This document shows positions 1 through 7,541 of a stretch of 35,139 bases of DNA, in pieces. The first letter of the stretch is position 1. Every line of letters starts with the position of its first letter. The notes below the pieces were generated by a model. The model was not told where the DNA came from, made no database searches, and saw only the letters and a program-made list of their open reading frames with translations. A program made the translations under genes and the position numbers. The DNA is taken from NCBI GenBank assembly GCA_009691185.1, contig SHVD01000006.1:1-35139 (forward strand), written 5' to 3'. The stretch is from Candidatus Nanopelagicaceae bacterium. GTDB taxonomy: Bacteria > Actinomycetota > Actinomycetes > Nanopelagicales > Nanopelagicaceae.

Positions 1-216
1 ATCATGACAGTTGCAGTCTTCACCTGTAAGCCAGAGGCAAGTGTGGCTGAGATTATGTCGATGATGACTGAAAAGCGGATAAGGCATGTGCCGGTAGTTG
101 ATGAGAAAGGTAATCTACTTTCAATAGTCTCAATTGGTGATGTGGTTAAACACCATTTAAGTGAAATCTCATTAGAAAATCAAACTCTTAAAGAGTATCT
201 ATCTACTGCTCGTTAG
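1..216 (+). CDS. CBS domain protein, C-terminal part (5' truncated by window edge)
   Basis: Frame open from base 1; IMTVAVFTCKPEASVAEIMSMMTEKRIRHVPVVDEKGNLLSIVSIGDVVKH is a typical CBS motif. Confidence 0.85.
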   Translation: MMTVAVFTCKPEASVAEIMSMMTEKRIRHVPVVDEKGNLLSIVSIGDVVKHHLSEISLENQTLKEYLSTAR

Positions 217-291
217 CAGATGTGCACCTTATAAATCTTAGTATTTTGTGGCTTAAATCATCCATGCCACTTTATCAACTACACTTAGCAT

Positions 292-774
292 ATGAATAAA
301 TTACTTAGCATGACCAGGTATGCGGTAGTTGTGCCTGCCCTGGCATCCATCTTAGGAGCACTGCTGCTGATGGCCCAGGGCTCCATTGAGATGGTGATGG
401 TGGTAATCCAGGCGATCTCAAATGAGTTAACCTTAAAAGAATCAATTGTGGATGTATTAACTGCAATTGATGCAATCTTGCTGGGAACAGTACTTTTAGT
501 AATTGGTTATGGCATATATGAGTTATTTATTGATGCTGAGATTGATGTGCCAACCTGGCTTAGGGTGGATGATCTAGATGATTTAAAATCAAAGCTAATT
601 GGTGTGGTAGTTGCCATTATTGCAGTGGTATTTGTCGGTGTATTTGTTGATACTGATCGATCAGATGATGTGGTTTCTTACGGCCTTGGAGCAGGAGCGA
701 TAGTGGCAGGTCTTGCTATTTTTGCCTTTGCAACTAAAAAGGATCGAAGTAACTCTAGAACTGGAAAAAGTTAA
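292..774 (+). CDS. YqhA/UPF0114-like small membrane protein
   Basis: Multiple hydrophobic segments; MTRYAVVVPALASILGALLL...LLGTVLLVIGYGIYELFI resembles the UPF0114 family. Confidence 0.7.
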   Translation: MNKLLSMTRYAVVVPALASILGALLLMAQGSIEMVMVVIQAISNELTLKESIVDVLTAIDAILLGTVLLVIGYGIYELFIDAEIDVPTWLRVDDLDDLKSKLIGVVVAIIAVVFVGVFVDTDRSDDVVSYGLGAGAIVAGLAIFAFATKKDRSNSRTGKS

Positions 775-1457
775 GCTTTAATCTGTTTAGGTATTAAACC
801 CTCTAGTGTGAGAACTGGCTTACTCTTTGCTGCATCTTTTATCTCAGTATTAATTGCTTTAATCGTTGCCGGGACTCCCTTTTCATATGCGTGCAGGGCT
901 AGTGCAAATAAATGCGCGAAGGCGAAGCCACCTTGGGGTGAAAACCTTATGCCAGATGATTTCTGTCGGTTTGAGACGCCAAAGATAAAATCAGTCCGCT
1001 CTAGGTTTGAAAAAGATGAGAGCAGTTTGGCAAATGCCCACTCAGTACTTGCAATTGGACCAGAGAAGATAAGTCTTTGATTGGTTAACTTCACCATGCC
1101 AGAGTCTTTATCAAGCTGCATTACCTCACCTGGGACTACCTGACCCTTAAAGGAGCCGACTCGATATCTAATACCTGCTACCAATGGAAAAGAAAAACCT
1201 TGGGAGCCACCAACATACTTAGATGCTGTTCTGCCCGCTTCATGGAAAACTCCAGAGCCGGTCCATAAAACTAACTCACCTTTTTTCTGCGTCAGTGAGT
1301 GATCATCAGGTTCATTGCCACTGGCGGCGTTATTGAAGATTTCAAGTGCGGTGGCCAGTACTTCATTCTCTTGATTCCATTGATGCATCTCTAACTCAAA
1401 GATATTTTGTGCTCGCTTAGCAGCGCGCTTGCTTTTAAAGTTTGCAATAAATCCCAT
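771..1457 (-). CDS. Hypothetical protein (possible PH-like/SHOCT-type domain)
   Basis: 228-aa ORF; the segment GMVKLTNQRLIFSG resembles bacterial PH-like domains. Confidence 0.65.
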   Translation of the reverse strand: MGFIANFKSKRAAKRAQNIFELEMHQWNQENEVLATALEIFNNAASGNEPDDHSLTQKKGELVLWTGSGVFHEAGRTASKYVGGSQGFSFPLVAGIRYRVGSFKGQVVPGEVMQLDKDSGMVKLTNQRLIFSGPIASTEWAFAKLLSSFSNLERTDFIFGVSNRQKSSGIRFSPQGGFAFAHLFALALHAYEKGVPATIKAINTEIKDAAKSKPVLTLEGLIPKQIKA

Positions 1458-1552
1458 GGGTTAATCATAACTACTTAGAGTGACAATGTGGATAGTCAAA
1501 GCGCGGGCAGTATTGATTAATCCAAGATGCGCAGGTGAAAAAATTTAAATAA

Positions 1553-1783
1553 TTAAAAGCAGCTATTTTCTATAGATTACTCACATCAAATCCGCTAAAT
1601 TATCGACTTGGTAAAAACAAAGGTGGATCACATAAAACCTTGGTGGCAGCAGGCAGATTGCCAATAAACTTTTCCTGGCACACCAGCGTTGAAGTATCAG
1701 GGTATAAAGTAAGACAAGTTTTGATGGAAAGAGCATTACTTACTGAAGAGGAGGCATACAAATTAGTACACAAAATAAAGTAA
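1553..1783 (+). pseudogene. HicA-like toxin/mRNA interferase ORF without a canonical start (relic or non-ATG start)
   Basis: Open frame after TAA at 1550: LKAAIFYRLLTSNPLNYRLGKNKGGSHKTLVAAGRLPINFSWHTSVEVSGYKVRQVLMERALLTEEEAYKLVHKIK*; GSH motif and overall HicA-like pattern. Confidence 0.5.
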
Positions 1784-1974
1784 AGGTTGTTGTTGATTTC
1801 TATAGAGATGGTGCAAATTGGGATGCTGATTGCGAAGAGGTTGGCCTGGTTGGATATGCAGATCCGGATATTAATGTTGTGCGAGAAAATGTCTTTGATT
1901 CAATTAGATTCTTTTTAGAAACTGATGATATTGAGTTTTTAGAGCGGATTGTTTCGATAGAGGATCTTGGGTAA
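1762..1974 (+). CDS. HicB-like antitoxin (putative ATT start)
   Basis: Frame (I/M)STQNKVKVVVDFYRDGANWDADCEEVGLVGYADPDINVVRENVFDSIRFFLETDDIEFLERIVSIEDLG*; AGAGGAGG at 1747-1754 lies 7 nt before ATT at 1762; overlaps the HicA-like stop. Confidence 0.5.
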   Translation: MSTQNKVKVVVDFYRDGANWDADCEEVGLVGYADPDINVVRENVFDSIRFFLETDDIEFLERIVSIEDLG

Positions 1975-1995
1975 TTAATCTAAAGAGTAACAAGC

Positions 1996-2409
1996 TCAGA
2001 TCTTTATCACTGAGTGAATTATGTACTCAGGTGTGATCACCTTGCCAGATGCGGTATCAATCTGAGTTGGGATGCCATTAATGGTGGCGGTAGTAAGCAG
2101 TGCTAACTGGCAGGCGATATCAGTCATAAAGTAAAGGCCATTAGCACCGGTGCGATCGATGATCTTTTGTCCCCAGGCAAGCTTTTCATCTGAGTACTTC
2201 TCTCGATCATTTTTATCATCATCAAGGACAGCAAGTAGATATCGTTTTATCTCAGCGCCCATACTGGTTGGATCATCAGAGTTAGTAAGCAGATCGGTGA
2301 GCTGGGCATCTAGATCACTATCTTTAATCTTTGCACGCTTGCGCTCTTTTTTCTTCTCTCGATAGTTGAGATAGAAATAGATTGCAAAACCAAGTAGTAG
2401 ATACTCCAT
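1996..2409 (-). CDS. Hypothetical protein with N-terminal TM segment
   Basis: 137-aa ORF; MEYLLLGFAIYFYLNYREKKKERKR; upstream AAGGGGGAGATCA looks like an RBS. Confidence 0.65.
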   Translation of the reverse strand: MEYLLLGFAIYFYLNYREKKKERKRAKIKDSDLDAQLTDLLTNSDDPTSMGAEIKRYLLAVLDDDKNDREKYSDEKLAWGQKIIDRTGANGLYFMTDIACQLALLTTATINGIPTQIDTASGKVITPEYIIHSVIKI

Positions 2410-2472
2410 TGATCTCCCCCTTAAGTTACTGGAGGTAAACCTATTACTACCTACTGACGGTGGGAATAACCC

Positions 2473-2703
2473 TTACAGCAGAGCCAGGGCAATGTAGGCA
2501 AAGAGCTGGCCTAGGAGATAACTAAAAATAAGCAGGGTGGTGTGAAAACTTCGTACCCATGGCTTAGGGAGCTTTTTTGGGGAGTCACTGCCAAACTTCA
2601 CTCTTCTGATCTCATCAAGAACTGGTTTTTCTAGCACCTCGGTGAAAACAATTAACAAAATAGTGCCGATCACAAAACCTAAGGCAAAAATGATCGGTGT
2701 CAT
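2473..2703 (-). CDS. Small membrane protein
   Basis: 76-aa ORF with two hydrophobic segments, tightly spaced with upstream gene. Confidence 0.6.
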   Translation of the reverse strand: MTPIIFALGFVIGTILLIVFTEVLEKPVLDEIRRVKFGSDSPKKLPKPWVRSFHTTLLIFSYLLGQLFAYIALALL

Positions 2704-2707
2704 TTGC

Positions 2708-3175
2708 TTATTTATCTCTTTCTAAGATTGGCACCAGCTTGCTGCCTACCACCATGGCAGCGCCAATTAATACTAAGTTTTTGATGATGTACTGACCCTC
2801 CAGGGTGAGAACAAATGGAAAATCAATAAAGCAGATTTCAGGGCGCAGGATAAGTGGCAGAAAGGTGCCGGGCATTTGTAGCGCTAACAAAAAAAGTCCA
2901 ATTCGAATCAATGGGGTGTAGAGCAGGCAAAGGCCAATTAGCATCTCCCAAACTCCAAGAGTTGGGATAAATATTGCTGGATCAAACCAGTAAATAGTTT
3001 TAGTTATTACATCATTAGCTGCTGAATTACCAAAGGGCTTAAGAGCGCCAAACCAGATAAAAACTATTCCCAGTGAGACTCTAAGTACTGGCAGTGAGAT
3101 CTTACTTAGGTAGTTGATAAGTAAGGTATCAAACTGCTTTAGATTAAAGTTTTTAAAATCGGTAAGGTTTTTCAA
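2708..3175 (-). CDS. DoxX/DUF417-like membrane protein
   Basis: Four hydrophobic segments; LRVSLGIVFIWFGALKPFG and WEMLIGLCLLYTP motifs. Confidence 0.65.
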   Translation of the reverse strand: MKNLTDFKNFNLKQFDTLLINYLSKISLPVLRVSLGIVFIWFGALKPFGNSAANDVITKTIYWFDPAIFIPTLGVWEMLIGLCLLYTPLIRIGLFLLALQMPGTFLPLILRPEICFIDFPFVLTLEGQYIIKNLVLIGAAMVVGSKLVPILERDK

Positions 3176-3268
3176 ACATCTCCTTGTAATAAATAACTCC
3201 CCTAATCCTAGTTTATAAATTTGGCTAGGCTAGGATTTAACTATGATTTGTGATGAGATAAGCCACAT

Positions 3269-3622
3269 ATGAGCGGGATTACTGTTATTTATGATGGTAA
3301 TTGTCAATTGTGTAGCAACTCAATTAATTGGCTCACCAAAAAACTTAGCTTTGATGCGATCAGCTATCAAAGTGCACCACTTGCAAAATTTGACTTATCC
3401 CTGGCAGAGTGTGAAAAACAGGTTTACGCCATATCTGGTGGTAAAAAATATGGCGGGATCACTGCGGTAATCTTTTTACTTAAAGCACGTGGCAACAAGG
3501 TGAGTGCTTTTTCACTTCAAGTATCTGGACCAATTGGCGCACTTGGCTACAAAATGATTGCCACAAATCGGCAATCTATTGTTGTTAAGGGGTTGTCTAG
3601 ATTTATTAAAAGAATTACTTAG
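3269..3622 (+). CDS. Thiol-disulfide oxidoreductase, DCC family (DUF393)
   Basis: N-terminal VIYDGNCQLCSNSINWL (DxxCxLC signature). Confidence 0.85.
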   Translation: MSGITVIYDGNCQLCSNSINWLTKKLSFDAISYQSAPLAKFDLSLAECEKQVYAISGGKKYGGITAVIFLLKARGNKVSAFSLQVSGPIGALGYKMIATNRQSIVVKGLSRFIKRIT

Positions 3623-3713
3623 CAGGCTCAAGTGCGGGTACTGGAAGGGCTGGTGAGATTGCTGGCTCACGCTCACGGCGCACCACTCGATCTGGTTGCC
3701 CAATCTCAGCCAT
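3615..3713 (-). CDS. Small Pro-rich peptide (32 aa)
   Basis: MAEIGQPDRVVRREREPAISPALPVPALEPAK*; minus-strand upstream AAAGGAAAAATATG is a good RBS; not in the ORF track. Confidence 0.4.
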   Translation of the reverse strand: MAEIGQPDRVVRREREPAISPALPVPALEPAK

Positions 3714-3840
3714 ATTTTTCCTTTGTTTGAATATAAAAATCTTACTTCTTAATTTCACCGATGTAAATGAAGGGGGTAGGTAGAAAAGGTAGATCTAGAT
3801 CACCTCACCTTGCTCTTAAAGTAGGTGTTTAATTACAGGT

Positions 3841-4620
3841 ATGAGTTATGTGCGAAACCGGCAACGGTTGATCAGATTAATTCGTATTTATCCAGTAATC
3901 GCCATCGCTGTCTTGGCAGCTGCTTATCTACTTGGTGGTTTTACTGATCAAGTTGATCCACTTATTCCACAAGAGGTAATTATCACCGCTTTGTATTTAT
4001 TTGTGGGCGCAGTGCCACTTGTGTTTATCATTGCATTTCTAATCATTGGCAGAGTTGGTGATAAGGCAGCTTTAAAAAATAATAACCATACTGATAAGTT
4101 AAATTATAAAAGTGGCTTTGATCTGCCAGTTGAGCAGATGCATGGTTATAAGTTGGCGTTAATTACCGGGCGCATTCCTACCCTTACTGGATTAACCGGG
4201 GACACATACCTTTCAGATTCATCTGCAAAGTGCAGTATTAATCAGGAGCATGTGCCACCAGTTGCGCAGTGTGAGTGCGGCTTCTATGCATACAGTGATA
4301 TTGATGAGGCAAGGTTTGAAGGCTCAATTAATCCTGGCGCTTTTCTATTAGATGTTGATCTTTATGGGGTTGGCTTTAAATATGCCAGAGGGTATCGAGC
4401 TGAAACCCAGGTAGTAAATGAGTTGATAACACCAAGTCGATGTCAGTTTTGCAGGATCTTGCCGGCAAAAGTTTTTGTTACCACCTACAAATTAGGTTAT
4501 GACGATATCTCTTGGTGGCAGTGGCAAATAAGATGCCTACTTTGTAGTAGCAGCTTTAAAGAGGTGGATAAGTTAAGTATTGATGAAATGAGTCAAAAAT
4601 TAAGGTTGCTAATTACCTAA
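3841..4620 (+). CDS. Hypothetical membrane protein with Cys-pair motifs
   Basis: Two N-terminal TM segments, then CECGFY, CQFC and CLLC motifs. Confidence 0.65.
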   Translation: MSYVRNRQRLIRLIRIYPVIAIAVLAAAYLLGGFTDQVDPLIPQEVIITALYLFVGAVPLVFIIAFLIIGRVGDKAALKNNNHTDKLNYKSGFDLPVEQMHGYKLALITGRIPTLTGLTGDTYLSDSSAKCSINQEHVPPVAQCECGFYAYSDIDEARFEGSINPGAFLLDVDLYGVGFKYARGYRAETQVVNELITPSRCQFCRILPAKVFVTTYKLGYDDISWWQWQIRCLLCSSSFKEVDKLSIDEMSQKLRLLIT

Positions 4621-5205
4621 AAGTTTCTGCATTTGATCAATCTCAGCTTGCTGGGCTGTGGAAATTGCTGTGGCAAAATCACGAAGGGCTGCCACTTTAC
4701 TATTTTCAATCATCCCGACCATTTGCAGCGCCCCTTGGTGATGCTCAATCATGTTATTTAAAAATAACTTATCAAAGCCGCCACCTTTACTACTTTTAAG
4801 AGTATTAAGTTGGGAGTCATTTAACATCCCACTCATGCCCGCCATTGAATGGCCAGCATCTGTGCCTAGGCCATCATCTGTCAGCCACTTTTTCATCTGT
4901 GTGATCTCACCTGCCTGATCTGATTTTATTTGTTTTGCAATCTTTAGTACCTGCTCATTTTTAGAGTTGGTTAATGCGTACTCAGCAATAACAACTGCTT
5001 GGGCATGATGTGGAATCATCATCTGTAAAAACATTGCATCATCAGCTGAAAGAGTTTGAGCTGCCGTAGATGAGTGAGAGCTGCCATGATCCATTGCGCC
5101 CATCTGCATTGGATTATTTGGATTAAGCAGTGCGTATGCAAAAAAGCCAGAGGTAATTACTAGAACCAAGGCTAATATCCCGGCGCTTTTTTTGCTTATA
5201 TTCAT
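4609..5205 (-). CDS. DUF305 family protein
   Basis: N-terminal TM; FLQMMIPHHAQAVVIAEYAL and FLNNMIEHHQGALQM paired HH motifs. Confidence 0.9.
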   Translation of the reverse strand: MNISKKSAGILALVLVITSGFFAYALLNPNNPMQMGAMDHGSSHSSTAAQTLSADDAMFLQMMIPHHAQAVVIAEYALTNSKNEQVLKIAKQIKSDQAGEITQMKKWLTDDGLGTDAGHSMAGMSGMLNDSQLNTLKSSKGGGFDKLFLNNMIEHHQGALQMVGMIENSKVAALRDFATAISTAQQAEIDQMQKLLGN

Positions 5206-5240
5206 AACGGTAAAAATACCATTACTTACTGAGAGGAAAG

Positions 5241-5660
5241 TTAGCCCTTAACTGATTTTTTAGTGAGCCTAATAACATTTGTACTCCATAACGCCCAACC
5301 CAGCAAGAGAGGTTGGAAGAATAATCGTATTAGCCGCTTTTGATCAGTATCCAAGCCAAAGGCATCAATTTTATTTACATACTGATTGATATTACCTGGA
5401 AAGATGAGAATGAAAAATACTGCAACCGTAATACCGACCTGCCTGCGATATTTGGTAAAAATAAATGTGGTGGTAATTAACGAGATACCAAGTGCTATCT
5501 CAACCAGACCAGAGGCGATAACTACAAAATCTGCATTTAAGGGTAACCAGGTGGGTACTTGGGCTAGGAACTCTTTTCGGTTTGAGCCAAGGTGGGAGGT
5601 GCCGGCTGAGGTAAGGAAAACACCTAACGCTAGGGCGCTAATCCTCTTGAATATCAACAC
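5241..5660 (-). CDS. DoxX-like membrane protein
   Basis: ALGVFLTSAGTSHLGSNRKEFLAQVPTWLPLNADFVVIASGLVEIALGI. Confidence 0.7.
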   Translation of the reverse strand: MLIFKRISALALGVFLTSAGTSHLGSNRKEFLAQVPTWLPLNADFVVIASGLVEIALGISLITTTFIFTKYRRQVGITVAVFFILIFPGNINQYVNKIDAFGLDTDQKRLIRLFFQPLLLGWALWSTNVIRLTKKSVKG

Positions 5661-5713
5661 GGAGTAAGTAAAGCGTAGAAAATCTTAGATTTATCAAAAA
5701 ATAAGCATATTTA

Positions 5714-6397
5714 TTAGTGATCTTTGTGGATGAGCAAAAGTGCGGCATCTTCGGCGCCAATTCTAAATTGCCAATTTAACTTAGCTGCGCACTCTGATGC
5801 CGCACTTTTGCTCATCCCTACCAAGGTGGCAGCTTCACCAATACTGATATCCCCTGCTGCTCTGCCAGTAAGACAAGTAGCTGCGGCAAGCACCTCACCT
5901 CTGATCTCTTGTTGACCAATTGCCACAGTTATCTTGGCAGCACTCTTTGATTTAATACTTATTTTATATATACCAGCCTCGGCGGTTTCAGTAAATCTGC
6001 CAAGGTATAGGTAGCTTGTTCTGCTGTAAGGTTCAAAAAAAGTTGTACGCTCATTTAATTTCACCACCACCTGCTTACCTGATGGATAGGTAATTGTGGC
6101 GATGGGTAATTTACTCATTGCATATTTATTCTCAGGTGCCTTATCAATAATTAGATACTCAAAATTAAGTAGCTCAGATGCCTTCAGCACCGCTCTAAAG
6201 CCTCTGGTTTGATTAGCTTTAGTAAAATTTGCTCTAATTGCAAAAGACACGGTGGCATCTGCCAAGATTGGTCCTTGGTCGGCGGTAGTATTTTTTAACC
6301 CCAAATCCACTGGCTGGTGGGCGTAAACTCTCTGTGGTTGCATTAATACCGTAGCAATAACTAAAAGTGTAACTAGGCTCTTTGTTCGCACCTTCAC
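5714..6397 (-). CDS. Secreted protein with possible C-terminal I78/PASTA-like segment
   Basis: N-terminal signal-like segment; C-terminal AATLVGMSKSAASECAAKLNWQFRIGAED. Confidence 0.6.
   Translation of the reverse strand: MKVRTKSLVTLLVIATVLMQPQRVYAHQPVDLGLKNTTADQGPILADATVSFAIRANFTKANQTRGFRAVLKASELLNFEYLIIDKAPENKYAMSKLPIATITYPSGKQVVVKLNERTTFFEPYSRTSYLYLGRFTETAEAGIYKISIKSKSAAKITVAIGQQEIRGEVLAAATCLTGRAAGDISIGEAATLVGMSKSAASECAAKLNWQFRIGAEDAALLLIHKDH
5728..5817. repeat. 22-bp perfect inverted repeat with 46-bp spacer inside a CDS
   Basis: GGATGAGCAAAAGTGCGGCATC (5728-5749) and its exact reverse complement GATGCCGCACTTTTGCTCATCC (5796-5817). Confidence 0.95.
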
Positions 6398-6494
6398 CCA
6401 AGGATTTAACCATATATTTCTTAAAAACAGGTGTGAGTAAATTAGATATTTACTCTAGGATTTTCCCATGTCAGTAATCTATCGAGGTTAATAG

Positions 6495-7511
6495 ATGATA
6501 GAGGTAGTAAGTGCCCATGCCGAGGGTGAGGTCGGGGATGTAATTATTAGCGGGGTCAAACCAATACCTGGAAGCACAATTTGGGAGCAATCTAGATACA
6601 TCGCTTCCAATCAATCTTTACGAAAATTTGTCTTAAATGAACCACGAGGTGGTGTTTTTAGACATGTGAATTTATTAGTTAAACCAACAGATCCAAAAGC
6701 TGATGTGGCATTCATAATTATGGAGCCAGAGGACACTCCCCCAATGTCAGGATCTAACTCAATCTGTGTGGCAACGGTGGTACTTGAAACTGGAATTGTG
6801 AAGATGGTCGAGCCCATCACTGAGTTAGTAATGCAAGCACCTGGTGGGCTGGTTTATGTGAGTGCAAAGTGTAAAGATGGCAAGGTAACTCAGGTTAAGG
6901 TAAAAAATGTTGCATCCTTTGCTGGTCCGCTCAATCAAACTCTTGAGGTGCAAGGTGTTGGTACATTAAAGGTAGATACAGCATTTGGTGGCGATAGCTT
7001 TGTAATTGTGGATGCAAATGCAGTTGGTTTTGAGATAAAACCAGATGAAGCAGCTGATCTTGCAAAGATCGGTATGAAAATTACAGCTAGTGCCAATGAA
7101 CAATTACAGTTTGTGCATCCGACTAACCCAGATTGGCAACACTTCTCCTTTACCCAGATTGCAAAGCCAATTTTTTATGAAAATGGGATTGCGATAAGTA
7201 AAAATGCAGTGGCAATACAACCCGGCAAGATTGATCGATCCCCAACTGGCACAGGCTGCTCTGCCCGTCTTGCTGTTCTTCACAAAAAAAGTGAGCTTAA
7301 AGTTGGAGATGAGATGATTGGTAGATCAATTATTGACTCTCAGTTTTTCTGCAAGATTGAGGAGGAGGTTTTAATTGGAGATAAAAAAGGAATTATCCCT
7401 TCAGTCGCAGGACAGGCTTGGATTACTGGAAAACATATTCACACCCTAGATCCAACCGATCCTTGGCCACTTGGTTATAAATTAAGTGATACTTGGCCAA
7501 ATAAGTTATAA
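6495..7511 (+). CDS. Proline racemase / hydroxyproline epimerase-dehydratase family protein
   Basis: GGVFRHVNLLVKP, PMSGSNSICVATVVLETG, GGDSFVIVDA, RSPTGTGCSARLAVLH. Confidence 0.85.
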   Translation: MIEVVSAHAEGEVGDVIISGVKPIPGSTIWEQSRYIASNQSLRKFVLNEPRGGVFRHVNLLVKPTDPKADVAFIIMEPEDTPPMSGSNSICVATVVLETGIVKMVEPITELVMQAPGGLVYVSAKCKDGKVTQVKVKNVASFAGPLNQTLEVQGVGTLKVDTAFGGDSFVIVDANAVGFEIKPDEAADLAKIGMKITASANEQLQFVHPTNPDWQHFSFTQIAKPIFYENGIAISKNAVAIQPGKIDRSPTGTGCSARLAVLHKKSELKVGDEMIGRSIIDSQFFCKIEEEVLIGDKKGIIPSVAGQAWITGKHIHTLDPTDPWPLGYKLSDTWPNKL

Positions 7512-7541
7512 CTTACTAATTGATTAATACTTAGATACTGT

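Noticed and set aside
1486-1548. Short ORF MWIVKARAVLINPRCAGEKI* resembling the first strand of a Nudix hydrolase
   Set aside because: Only 20 aa, no Nudix box nearby; similarity is too short to support a relic.
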